From contig SVTQ01000002.1 of NCBI GenBank assembly GCA_015063695.1, positions 1 through 64,000 of the forward strand: a stretch of 64,000 nt of DNA, written 5' to 3'. Position numbers and translations under genes: made by a program. This DNA comes from Oscillospiraceae bacterium. GTDB lineage: Bacteria > Bacillota > Clostridia > Oscillospirales > CAG-272. Below, one piece after another: positions 1-7,170 of this stretch (position 1 is the stretch's first letter; each line of letters starts with the position of its first letter). The notes under the pieces were generated by a model. It searched no databases. It was not told the DNA's origin and saw only the letters and a list, made by a program, of their open reading frames with translations.

Positions 1-230
1 AAGTCTACACTCTGAGTCAGACTGAGAGAAACGCAGGTAGATTTAGAGCTTTTTTCCTCGTAGGCATAGTTGCCTATGGTAGAGGAAAAAATGCTCTAAA
101 AGCAGATGTGGCGGGCTTTTGCCCGCCTTTTCCATGTCAGATTGTTTCATCAAGAAAAATTTGCTTTATACAAATCTTTCTGCTCACATCTGCGTTATAC
201 CAAGTTTGTCTTCGGTCTGACTCCGCAGGA
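1..230 (+). repeat. Structured repeat element, copy 1 (5' end cut by window)
   Basis: About 230 bp, repeated in inverse orientation at 9592-9824 with only a handful of differences. It folds densely on paper. 42-49 pairs with 93-100, 50-59 with 82-91 and 61-66 with 71-76, giving one long hairpin. 110-116 pairs with 121-127 around TTTT, 102-110 pairs with 185-193, and 155-163 pairs with 171-179 with one mismatch. 14-22 pairs with 215-223 and closes the whole unit. 30-36 can alternatively pair with 190-196, competing with the 102-110 pairing. The window starts inside a palindrome (GTCTACACTCTGAG) that is complete in copy 2. It lies 3' of rsmG. I see no coding evidence: no ribosome site, and the overlapping frame runs through the hairpins. 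Confidence 0.85.
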
Positions 231-244
231 ACTTTCTGCGGAGT
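220..244. terminator. Hairpin 3' of rsmG
   Basis: A 9-bp perfect stem (220-228 with 236-244) around the loop GAACTTT sits just after the rsmG stop codon. The loop echoes the core of the GGGGGAACTTTC hairpins flanking repeat copy 2, but the arm sequence is different. No clear U-tract, so a terminator role is inferred from position only. Confidence 0.5.
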
Positions 245-253
245 GCCCTTATA

Positions 254-979
254 TCAAAGGGGATTTTTCTTTATTTTTGAATACATTCTGGGATATGATG
301 CAGGAGTGGAAGAGGTCTTTTTGTAGACAAGAACAGCTCTGTCGCCGCCGTCCTTTACGGTGTAGGGGTGAACATTGTGAAGAGTAAGACCAAGCTTCTT
401 TGCCGCGTTTTCCGCCTCAAGGATCTCCTCTTTTGCCGCAGAGCCTTTCATGGCAACGAAATATCCGCCCACTTTAATGAAGGGTGCGCAAAGCTCCATA
501 AGTATATTGAGTCTTGCCACGGCGCGGGCAGTTGCAAAATCAAAGCTTTCGCGAACTCCTTCTGCCACGTATTCCTCCGCTCTCTTTGGAACTGTGATAA
601 TGTTCACACCGCAAAGAGCCGCCGTGTCTGCAATAAAGCCGCATTTCTTTGCAGTTGCATCGAGGGCGGTAACGGAAACGTGAGGAAGTGCGGTAGCAAT
701 GGGCAGGGAAGGAAAGCCTCCGCCGCTGCCGACGTCTATAAGAGAAGCTGCATCGCCGCCAGTCAGCTCATCGATAACCGAAGCACAGAAAAGACAATCT
801 GCCGTGTGCTTGTTCACCGCTTCCTCGGGGTCGGTAATAGCCGTAAGGTTAAAGCGTTTTCCCTTTTCGGAAAGCTCAGTTATATGTATATAAAGCTTTT
901 TCGCGTTTTCCTCTGAAACATATTTTTCGGGAACACCATTTGATGCTCCAAGCAGCATCTCGTAAAATCTATCGAACAT
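254..979 (-). CDS. rsmG: 16S rRNA (guanine-N7) methyltransferase RsmG
   Basis: 241-residue Rossmann methyltransferase that uses S-adenosylmethionine to methylate a guanine of the 530 loop of 16S rRNA (G527 in E. coli numbering). The SAM-binding motif DVGSGGGFP lies at residues 82-90, followed by the family's TARAVARL segment. An upstream in-frame start exists at 1012, but GGAG sits 6 bases before the ATG at 979, and the protein then begins MFDRFYEML as RsmG proteins do. In many Firmicutes this gene closes the rpmH-rnpA-yidC-jag-mnmE-mnmG-rsmG block; here mnmE and mnmG are missing between it and khpB. A terminator at 1013-1042 suggests it has its own promoter. Confidence 0.95.
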   Translation of the reverse strand: MFDRFYEMLLGASNGVPEKYVSEENAKKLYIHITELSEKGKRFNLTAITDPEEAVNKHTADCLFCASVIDELTGGDAASLIDVGSGGGFPSLPIATALPHVSVTALDATAKKCGFIADTAALCGVNIITVPKRAEEYVAEGVRESFDFATARAVARLNILMELCAPFIKVGGYFVAMKGSAAKEEILEAENAAKKLGLTLHNVHPYTVKDGGDRAVLVYKKTSSTPASYPRMYSKIKKNPL

Positions 980-1012
980 GTTTTCTCCAAAATACAGAAA
1001 ATATTTTTTCAA

Positions 1013-1042
1013 AAAATCGGCGGGAAATCCCGCCGATTTTCG
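1013..1042 (-). terminator. Terminator after khpB
   Basis: Perfect stem AAAATCGGCGGG with its complement around a 4-base loop. Read on the minus strand it ends in a T-run, between the khpB stop and the rsmG start. It is symmetrical, but convergent use is unlikely because there is no plus-strand gene here. Confidence 0.8.
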
Positions 1043-1063
1043 ATTTGAGCAAATGACGTAAAT

Positions 1064-2020
1064 TTACGCGTTGTTGTTATCGCGACGGGGACGGCGAGGT
1101 CTTCTTTCAACCTTGTCGGGACCCTCGTATGTGATAACGATCTTACGGTTTTCGTCAGAGCCTACGGAATGAGTGGAAACATTCTCGAAATTCTGGATCT
1201 CGGAATGAATAATTCTTCTTTCGTAGGGATTCATGGGCTCGAGAACAACGTTTCTCTTGTACTTCTGAGCCTTTGCCGCCATTCTTGCCGCAAGACCGCG
1301 GAGAGTTTCTTCTCTCTTCTGTCTGTAGTTTTCAATATCTACAACGATCTTGACAAACTCCTTCTGCGTATTGCCGCCGCGGCGGAGAGCAGAAAGGTTT
1401 ACAAGATACTGGATAGCATCAAGTGTTTCGCCATGATGACCGATAAGGATGCCTGCGCCCTCACCTGCGATAACAAGTCTGGGATAGGACGTGCCGCCTT
1501 CGCCCGCAGTTTCAATTCCGTCGTAGGAAGCGGTTGCATCGATCTCCATGTTCTTCAGAAGTGTGTTAGCGAATTCAAGAGCATAAGCCTTTTCTTCGTC
1601 TGTAACAACTATCTGACGGGGCTCCTTCTTGGGCGCCTCCTTCTTAACTTCTGCCTTCTTAGGCTCTGCCTTTACAGGTTCAGCTTTCTTTTCGGGTGCC
1701 TTTTTCTCGGGTTTCTTTTCAGCCTTCTTTTCGACGGGCTTCTTTTCAACCTTCTTTTCAGGCGCGGGAGTTGTGCCCGCTCCGCCCTTGTTGGTGGCAA
1801 CCTTCATATCTTTAACAGAGGAAACGATAGCTGAAAGGTCGATCTCTTCCTCTTTGTTAATAATTACTCTGATCTTGGCAGGGGAGCTTCCTATACCGAG
1901 AAATCCCTTCTTGGGCATTTCAGCAATCTCATAGGAAACGTCTTCGCCGCTGTACTTTACGGCAGCCGCCGCCATTGCTTCTTCAACGGTTTTACCCGTT
2001 ACAATGATTTCTTCCTTCAT
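1064..2020 (-). CDS. khpB: RNA-binding protein KhpB (Jag/EloR)
   Basis: 318 residues. Three parts are visible: an N-terminal Jag-N domain (1-50, with GFLGIGSSPAK), a lysine/proline/glutamate linker (about 85-135, repeated PEKKVEKK and PVEKKAEKK units), then KH (about 150-230, GHHGETLDAIQYLV) and R3H (about 240-305, NPYERRIIHSEIQ). Known KhpB proteins bind RNA, pair with KhpA and influence cell elongation and division in Firmicutes. It directly follows yidC, its conserved neighbour. The linker is low-complexity and probably disordered. The ATG has only a distant AAGGA as ribosome site. Confidence 0.93.
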   Translation of the reverse strand: MKEEIIVTGKTVEEAMAAAAVKYSGEDVSYEIAEMPKKGFLGIGSSPAKIRVIINKEEEIDLSAIVSSVKDMKVATNKGGAGTTPAPEKKVEKKPVEKKAEKKPEKKAPEKKAEPVKAEPKKAEVKKEAPKKEPRQIVVTDEEKAYALEFANTLLKNMEIDATASYDGIETAGEGGTSYPRLVIAGEGAGILIGHHGETLDAIQYLVNLSALRRGGNTQKEFVKIVVDIENYRQKREETLRGLAARMAAKAQKYKRNVVLEPMNPYERRIIHSEIQNFENVSTHSVGSDENRKIVITYEGPDKVERRPRRPRRDNNNA

Positions 2021-2066
2021 ATAATGTGAATATCCTTGTTTAAGTTATTTGCCGCTTATGCGGTGA

Positions 2067-3233
2067 TTATTTTTTCTTGAATTTCGTTCCCTTGTCATCC
2101 TTCATGGGCGCTGCAACCGCTGAGGAAGGAGCTCCGTTAAGAGTAGAGCTCGAGGAATCTTTTTCGCTTTCTTCATCGTACTTTGTCACCTTGCCGTCAG
2201 ACACGTAATCGTCGTCATCATCGTCAATGTGATGGAGAGAGCGAGCCTTGGGTTTACTTGGGTCGTGTGCAGTATTTGACTTTTTCTTAGCTTTTGAACC
2301 GAGAATTTCCTTTTCAGCCGCCTTGTAATCCTCTTCGGAAAATCTGGGAATGGGCATGAGCTTTGCAAGGAGTATCTGCTGGAGGAAGCTGAGGATGTTT
2401 CTGAATATCCAGTAAATACCGATAGCCGCCGCATAAAGATATGCAAAGTAGCCTGAAAGGAAGGGCATACCGTACAGCATTATCTTCATGGACATATTGT
2501 TCTGCGCCTCTTTTGTTTCGGGAGCCTGATAAGTGAATTTTCTCGTTATCATCTGGCTGATTATCATAGCCGCAACGGTAATAACGGGAATAAGCATCAT
2601 CCATGACCAGATTCCTGCATCCTTGGGAGCAAGAGAAAGGTCGATCTTGCCGCCGAAGAACGTGAAATTGGGAAGAGCCGCGTAGCTGAAGCCTTCAACG
2701 CCTTCTGCAAAAGCAGTTGCCGCCGCTTCGCCCATATCACGAAGTCTCTGGATAAGTGTGATCTGAGGATAAAGAACGCCTTGTTCAATAGTCTTACCTG
2801 CCGCGTCAACAAGCTCCGCTTTCTGGAGAAGCATATTGACAGAGTCCTGGGAGATACCGCAGAGGTAACGGAGAGGCATTGTGATTACTCTGAAAAGCGC
2901 AAAAAGAATGGGAAGCTGAATGAGCATAGGAAGACAACCGCCCATGGGGTTGTAGTTCTCTCTCTGGTAGAGATCCATTGTTTCCTGCTGCATCTTCTGC
3001 TGTGTTGCCTGGTCATTTCTGCCCTGGTACTTCTTTCTGATAGCCGCTATCTTGGGAGCAAGCTTTGCCTGATTTATGGAATTCTTCTGCTGCTTAATTG
3101 CAAAGGGAAGAAGAATTATCTGCATTACGAGCGCAAAAAGCAGAAGAGCAACCATATAGTTGTCCGTCAGCTTATAGCACATCTGCAATATCCATCCGAT
3201 GGGAATTCTGATAATATCTGCAATACCGTTCAT
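2067..3233 (-). CDS. yidC: Membrane protein insertase YidC/Oxa1 family
   Basis: 388 residues. Inserts and folds inner-membrane proteins, alone or with SecYEG. Five hydrophobic segments are evident (around residues 5-20, 25-45, 100-120, 210-230 and 255-290), with the family stretch MGGCLPMLIQLPILFALF after the first cytoplasmic loop. There is no lipobox, so it starts directly with the first transmembrane helix, as in many Clostridia. The C-terminal tail is long and charged, with six consecutive aspartates; such tails can dock ribosomes, but here that is inference. AAGGA lies 7 bases before the ATG. Cotranscription with yidD (9-bp gap) is likely. Confidence 0.95.
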   Translation of the reverse strand: MNGIADIIRIPIGWILQMCYKLTDNYMVALLLFALVMQIILLPFAIKQQKNSINQAKLAPKIAAIRKKYQGRNDQATQQKMQQETMDLYQRENYNPMGGCLPMLIQLPILFALFRVITMPLRYLCGISQDSVNMLLQKAELVDAAGKTIEQGVLYPQITLIQRLRDMGEAAATAFAEGVEGFSYAALPNFTFFGGKIDLSLAPKDAGIWSWMMLIPVITVAAMIISQMITRKFTYQAPETKEAQNNMSMKIMLYGMPFLSGYFAYLYAAAIGIYWIFRNILSFLQQILLAKLMPIPRFSEEDYKAAEKEILGSKAKKKSNTAHDPSKPKARSLHHIDDDDDDYVSDGKVTKYDEESEKDSSSSTLNGAPSSAVAAPMKDDKGTKFKKK

Positions 3234-3242
3234 TTTATTTCC

Positions 3243-3548
3243 TTAGTCCTGTGTATTCGGAAAAACTTCCGTTTGGTCTGTTGCCGACTTTTCATCGGCA
3301 CTCTGTTTTTCATTCTGTCTTCGTTTTCGCTTTCTGCGCGGTACGGGGTCGTAGCCTCCTTTTGAAAAAGGATTGCAGCGAAGTATCCTCCAAAGAGCGA
3401 GGGCAAGACCTATTATAATTCCCCACTCCTTTATCGCCTCTATGGCGTAGTTTGAGCAGGTAGGGGTAAAACGGCAGGATGGCGGTTTTAAGGGAGACAG
3501 AATTTTCTGATAAAGCCTTATCAGAAATATAAATGGAGCTTTAAGCAT
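3243..3548 (-). CDS. yidD: Membrane protein insertion efficiency factor YidD
   Basis: 101 residues. The family core is clear: an amphipathic N-terminus ([20 protein letters not shown]), then [15 protein letters not shown] with its two conserved cysteines, [14 protein letters not shown], and a basic then acidic low-complexity tail. YidD assists YidC-dependent insertion at the membrane face. The start was moved to the ATG at 3548, preceded by GGAGG at 5-6 bases. It overlaps the rnpA stop by 8 bp, suggesting translational coupling. Confidence 0.94.
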   Translation of the reverse strand: MLKAPFIFLIRLYQKILSPLKPPSCRFTPTCSNYAIEAIKEWGIIIGLALALWRILRCNPFSKGGYDPVPRRKRKRRQNEKQSADEKSATDQTEVFPNTQD

Positions 3549-3981
3549 CGTTTTCCTCCGGGGAAACAGCTTTATTCTCCTCTGCCAAAATGTCTTCGGC
3601 AGACTTTCTTTCAAGCATGTCAAGCTTTGCGAGAGCGGTCTGCATGTCACGTAATACGTCCTGCATTTTAACAACAGTAGTTTTTTCTCTTGCGGCGATA
3701 ACTATAATAAATCCGCGCTTTATGCCGAGCTCACGGTCGATCTGCCTATACGCCTCTCTTACGACCCTTTTTGCACGGTTTCTCTCTACTGCGCCTCCGA
3801 TCTTCTTCGAGGCTGATATTCCCACACGGTTGACACACTCTTTTTGGGGATTTTCTTTTTTCAGTTTGTTTCGGGCATAATCACGCAGTACGTATATCGC
3901 CGAGGTTGAAGTTACAAATCTCTGGCGGCTTCTGTACGCCTTCCCGAAAAGATGGTTTTCTGTAAGCGAAATAAAGTTCAT
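3541..3981 (-). CDS. rnpA: Ribonuclease P protein component
   Basis: About 146 residues. Protein cofactor of RNase P, which trims the 5' leader of pre-tRNAs. The signature RNR region reads [16 protein letters not shown], preceded by [12 protein letters not shown]. The start is placed at the ATG 3981 ([17 protein letters not shown]), the usual beginning of the family, with GGAG about 9 bases upstream; longer in-frame extensions lack both. A 20-25 residue acidic tail follows the domain. It sits 3' of rpmH, separated by a hairpin, the classic pairing. Confidence 0.95.
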   Translation of the reverse strand: MNFISLTENHLFGKAYRSRQRFVTSTSAIYVLRDYARNKLKKENPQKECVNRVGISASKKIGGAVERNRAKRVVREAYRQIDRELGIKRGFIIVIAAREKTTVVKMQDVLRDMQTALAKLDMLERKSAEDILAEENKAVSPEENDA

Positions 3982-4116
3982 GACCACATCTCCGTTTTGG
4001 AAAATCGTTTCATGACAAGGCACCGCTGTCCGAGGTTTTCCGACATTCCGCCCCGTATAACGGGACAATCCGCCAAAAAGCACTTTTTTAAACTAAATTT
4101 AATCCATACAGTATGA

Positions 4117-4147
4117 AAACCCCCGACACCTATGGGAATCGGAGGTT
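4117..4147 (-). terminator. Hairpin between rpmH and rnpA
   Basis: On the minus strand ACCTCCGA pairs with TCGGGGGT (one G-U) around a 12-base loop and is followed by TTTT. It probably attenuates rpmH transcription before rnpA, allowing much more L34 than RnpA message. Confidence 0.65.
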
Positions 4148-4203
4148 AGTCATCAGATATGACTGCGGTGCGTAAAATCTTCAGAGATCACAAGACCTGA
4201 AAC

Positions 4204-4338
4204 TTAGTGAGTAAGTCTTGCTCTGCCTTTTGCACGACGTCTCTTAAGTACTTTTCTGCCGTCGGCTGTTCTCATTCTCTTTCTGAAGCCATGCTCCTTC
4301 TTTCTCTGACGCTTTTTGGGCTGATATGTTCTGAGCAT
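4204..4338 (-). CDS. rpmH: 50S ribosomal protein L34
   Basis: 44 residues, very basic: begins [18 protein letters not shown] and contains [18 protein letters not shown], which fixes the identity. A near-perfect ribosome site (GGAGG, 7 bases before the ATG) and a consensus promoter at 4424-4453 fit a highly expressed ribosomal protein. In most bacteria dnaA lies upstream, divergent or in line. Here the upstream neighbour is yifB/comM, in the same direction. Confidence 0.98.
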   Translation of the reverse strand: MLRTYQPKKRQRKKEHGFRKRMRTADGRKVLKRRRAKGRARLTH

Positions 4339-4423
4339 ATTCGCACCTCCTTAATTTATTTAAGTGAAACTTTTTCTGTTTTTATAAAGGGATATTACTA
4401 CCCCATACGCATAGGCAATACAT

Positions 4424-4453
4424 ATTATAACTATATTTACCCCGTTTTGTCAA
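4424..4453 (-). promoter_or_regulatory. Sigma-A promoter of rpmH
   Basis: On the minus strand TTGACA, an 18-base spacer, then TATAAT, about 85 bases ahead of the rpmH start. The rest of 4339-4629 holds only a GGAGGT ribosome site and AT-rich leader; I see no DnaA-box cluster there. Confidence 0.85.
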
Positions 4454-4629
4454 CACTTTTTTTGAAATTTTTCAAGGTAAATTCCAATCATATGCAAAAA
4501 CCACGAAATATGGTGGAGCACGGCAGATACCTATACAAGACAAAGGCTGAAAAGTCGAAGAAAAAACGAAAAATTCCGTTCCTGTAGCCGTTCTTGCCGT
4601 CTTTTTACAGTTATAATACCCGAAAATCC

Positions 4630-6159
4630 TTAAAAATATTTCTTATCAAGAGTTCTGAGCTGAATTGCCTCGGCAACGTGTCTGAGCTGAATGTCCTCCT
4701 CGCCGTCAAGGTCTGCTATGGTACGGGCAACACGGAGAATTCTGTCATACCCTCTGCCCGAAAGACCCATGGAGTCGAATGCCTTTTTCAGAATGGAAAG
4801 ACTTCTCTCGTCAACGGCGCAGTATTTTCTTATCTCCTTCGAGCCCATGGCGGCGTTGCTCTGTATGCCGTCGTCCTTAAAACGCCGAAGGGCAAAGTCT
4901 CTCGCCTTGCACACTCTTTCTCTTACTGCAGAGGAGGGCTCTGCGGTACCTCGCTCCGAAAGCTCCTCAAAGCTGAGGGCGGAGACTTCTACCTGAATAT
5001 CCATTCTGTCAAGAAGGGGGCCGCTTATCTTGGCAAGATATTTCTTTATATCACCCTGTTTACAGGTGCACTCCTTGGCATCGGAGCCGTAATATCCGCA
5101 TTTACAGGGATTCATGGCGGCAACAAGCATGAAGGAGCTGGGGAAGGTTATTCTTCCTGCCGCTCTCGTTACTGTCACCTTTCCGTCCTCCATGGGCTGA
5201 CGAAGGCTCTCTGTTACGTTTTTGGTAAACTCGGGAAGCTCATCAAGGAACAAAACTCCGTTGTGAGCAAGGGAGACCTCTCCCGCCTTGGGAATAGTTC
5301 CTCCGCCTACAAGGGACGGGGCGCTCATGGTATGGTGAGGTGAGCGGAAGGGGCGCTCCGTAACAAGGGAGACGCCTGCACCGAGCGTTCCCGTTGCGGA
5401 ATGTACCTTTGTAGTCTCCACCGCCTCGCTGAAGGTCATGGGAGGAAGAATGGAGGGAAGTCTTTTTGCAAGCATCGACTTACCGGAGCCGGGAGGCCCT
5501 ATAAGCAGAATATTGTGTCCGCCTGCGGCTGCTATCTCAAGGGCTCTTTTTACCTTCTCCTGTCCCTTTACGTCGGCAAAATCAAGCCTTGAATTATTCT
5601 TTTCACAGGATGCGTAGGAGAAGAGCTCTGCGGGAAGAAGCAGAACCTTTCCGTTGAGATGGGCGATAAGGGAAGCGAGGGTCTTTACGGGATAAACCTT
5701 CACTCCTTCAACAACTGCCGCCTCCGCTATATTATCATAAGGAACGAATACCTCGGAAATCCCGTTGTCCCTTGCGGCAAGGACCATGCTCAGCACTCCT
5801 CTTACGGGACGCACGTCTCCCGAAAAGGAAAGCTCGCCTATAAACATTTTATCCTTGAGGTCCACATCATGCGGTATCACCTTTTTGCCCTGCAAAACAG
5901 AAATTGCAATAGCCATATCAAGGGCAGAACCTTCTTTTCTCATATCGGCGGGAGCAAGGTTTATGCGCACGTCTATGTCGCCTCCCGAAATTCCCGTATT
6001 AAGTATGGCGGTATTAACCCTCTGTTCGGACTCCTTGACGGCGGTGTCGGGAAGGCCTACTATCTCAAAGGCAGGGAGCCCCCTTGTACTGTGACACTCA
6101 ACGGTCACAATAAAGCCGTCAATTCCTATAAGTCCTGCGCCCTTTGTTACTGTCAGCAT
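4630..6159 (-). CDS. comM: YifB/ComM-family Mg-chelatase-like AAA+ ATPase
   Basis: 509 residues. Order: N-terminal ChlI-type domain (1-120, GLPAFEIVGLPDTAVKES and NLAPADMRKEGSALD), AAA+ core with Walker A GPPGSGKSM and FLDELPEF, a cysteine-rich insert (NPCKCGYYG to CTCKQG), and a C-terminal winged-helix with LSGRGYDRILRVARTIAD. ComM-type helicases promote branch migration during natural transformation in Gammaproteobacteria; the role in Clostridia is less certain. The start at 6159 has AGGAG 7-8 bases upstream; the longer frame lacks one. It stands alone between two DUF/regulator genes and rpmH. Confidence 0.93.
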   Translation of the reverse strand: MLTVTKGAGLIGIDGFIVTVECHSTRGLPAFEIVGLPDTAVKESEQRVNTAILNTGISGGDIDVRINLAPADMRKEGSALDMAIAISVLQGKKVIPHDVDLKDKMFIGELSFSGDVRPVRGVLSMVLAARDNGISEVFVPYDNIAEAAVVEGVKVYPVKTLASLIAHLNGKVLLLPAELFSYASCEKNNSRLDFADVKGQEKVKRALEIAAAGGHNILLIGPPGSGKSMLAKRLPSILPPMTFSEAVETTKVHSATGTLGAGVSLVTERPFRSPHHTMSAPSLVGGGTIPKAGEVSLAHNGVLFLDELPEFTKNVTESLRQPMEDGKVTVTRAAGRITFPSSFMLVAAMNPCKCGYYGSDAKECTCKQGDIKKYLAKISGPLLDRMDIQVEVSALSFEELSERGTAEPSSAVRERVCKARDFALRRFKDDGIQSNAAMGSKEIRKYCAVDERSLSILKKAFDSMGLSGRGYDRILRVARTIADLDGEEDIQLRHVAEAIQLRTLDKKYF

Positions 6160-6217
6160 ATATGATCTCCTCGGTGCAGCATTTACTGCACAAAAATTCA
6201 AACAAAAAAACGTTCTG

Positions 6218-6397
6218 TTAGTTCTGTTTTCTTACAAATTTATATTCATCATAAAATCTGAAATAAGGACAGCTTCCGTTATCGCCCTTCATAAAGCGTA
6301 TAAGCTCGTCCTCGTCAAGGTCGGCATTGCACTCGTAAGCTCCGTCCTCGTTCATATCGTAATGCATACATTCTTCGCAGTTGGTACTCTTTTTCAT
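6218..6397 (-). CDS. Small cysteine-rich protein, DUF6472-like
   Basis: 59 residues with four cysteines: CEEC, a single C in YECNAD, and CPYF, plus acidic residues (DLDEDELIRF) and a conserved-looking FYDEYKFVRKQN end. The pattern matches small clostridial metal-binding-type proteins (DUF6472 by my recollection); the function is unknown. The start is the ATG at 6397 with GGAG 5 bases ahead; a GTG six bases upstream lacks a ribosome site. It ends 59 bases ahead of comM, in line with it, so the two may be cotranscribed. Confidence 0.7.
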   Translation of the reverse strand: MKKSTNCEECMHYDMNEDGAYECNADLDEDELIRFMKGDNGSCPYFRFYDEYKFVRKQN

Positions 6398-6485
6398 GCT
6401 CACTCCGTGAAAAATAATATGTTAAGATCAAATTTTCTACATTATACCATATTTAACACGTAATTTCAACATTATAGAAGTTACA

Positions 6486-6524
6486 AAAAACCATCCGATA
6501 AAGCTTACTTTACCGAATGGTTTA
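6486..6524 (-). terminator. Terminator of the XRE gene
   Basis: Minus strand AAACCATTCGGTAAAG pairs with CTTTATCGGATGGTTT (one mismatch) around a short loop and is followed by a T-run, directly after the regulator's stop codon. Confidence 0.8.
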
Positions 6525-6535
6525 AATATCCTTTT

Positions 6536-6757
6536 TTATTTACTATCGGGATAACGGTCTTTGAGGTCTGTTTCTCCGAGCAAGTAGTCTATACTGGTGC
6601 GGTAAAAACGGGCAAGCTTTATAAGCACGTCTGTAGGTATATCATTTTCACCTGTTTCGTACTTTGAATACCCCGTCTGCGACATACCGAGGTATTTTGC
6701 CACCGTTGTCTGATTAAGATCACGGTCTTCTCTCAGATCACGAATTCTTTTGTACAT
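6536..6757 (-). CDS. XRE-family HTH transcriptional regulator
   Basis: 73 residues, a stand-alone Cro/C1-type helix-turn-helix: RIRDLREDRDLNQTTVAKYL then SQTGYSKYETGENDIP as recognition region, and a DYLLGETD end typical of SinR/Cro-like repressors. GGAGG lies 8 bases before the ATG at 6757, so that start is preferred over two nearby upstream ones. It is divergent from thrS. The second XRE gene at 9223 is a clear relative (shared LRxxREDRDL-T and FYxxSxDYLxG), so the pair may be paralogues flanking thrS. Target unknown; autoregulation is plausible. Confidence 0.88.
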   Translation of the reverse strand: MYKRIRDLREDRDLNQTTVAKYLGMSQTGYSKYETGENDIPTDVLIKLARFYRTSIDYLLGETDLKDRYPDSK

Positions 6758-6847
6758 AGGCATATCCTCCGCATTCAAATATTTCTCTTTAAAATGATTT
6801 TATCCGAAAATATAGAGAATGTCAATCAAACAATGAAAAATCGCATG

Positions 6848-6876
6848 TTGACAAGCGGAAAAAACTGTGCTATACT
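6848..6876 (+). promoter_or_regulatory. Sigma-A promoter of thrS
   Basis: TTGACA, exactly 17 bases, then TATACT. Transcription would start about position 6883, at the base of the T-box stem I. Confidence 0.88.
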
Positions 6877-6882
6877 TTTTCT

Positions 6883-7115
6883 CAGCGGAACAAGTCGCAA
6901 GGGTCTTGAACTCTACAGAGAAGGCGCGTTTGCTGAGAGCGCCCGTTTTCATTCTTTACGGTACCATCCGCCGCCAACACAAGTCTTAGGTGAAATTCCT
7001 GTTTTTGTCTTGGCAAACCAAATAGAATTGAGTTAAACGTTCAGGTGGAACCGTGCGGATATTATCCTCACCCCGAACAGCATTTCGCTATCGGGTGGAG
7101 GATTTTTTGTTTTTC
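6883..7115 (+). ncRNA. T-box leader (tRNA-Thr sensing) of thrS
   Basis: The T-box core AGGTGGAACCGTGCGG sits at 7043-7058 and is followed by a terminator hairpin (7064-7076 with 7091-7103, two inner mismatches) and TTTTTT. Upstream, 6920-6960 carries the GAGAAGGCGCG...GCTGAGAGCGCC type arms of stem I. The likely specifier is ACC at 6963-6965, which the GGT anticodon of the tRNA-Thr at 36508 would read. Uncharged tRNA-Thr would pair with specifier and T-box and favour antitermination, raising thrS. The specifier assignment is by eye. Confidence 0.88.
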
Positions 7116-7170
7116 ATGCCGAGCACCGAAGCGAACACATTATCTTTATATTAATGAAAGGATGAAAAAC

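Noticed and set aside
106-387. Open frame starting MWRAFARLFHVR in repeat copy 1 (and 9512-9706 in copy 2)
   Set aside because: The frame is conserved only because the repeat is; it crosses several hairpins, has no ribosome site, and the two copies end differently. I treat it as non-coding.
4339-4629. Chromosome origin beside rpmH
   Set aside because: No dnaA gene and no cluster of DnaA boxes seen; only the rpmH promoter and leader.
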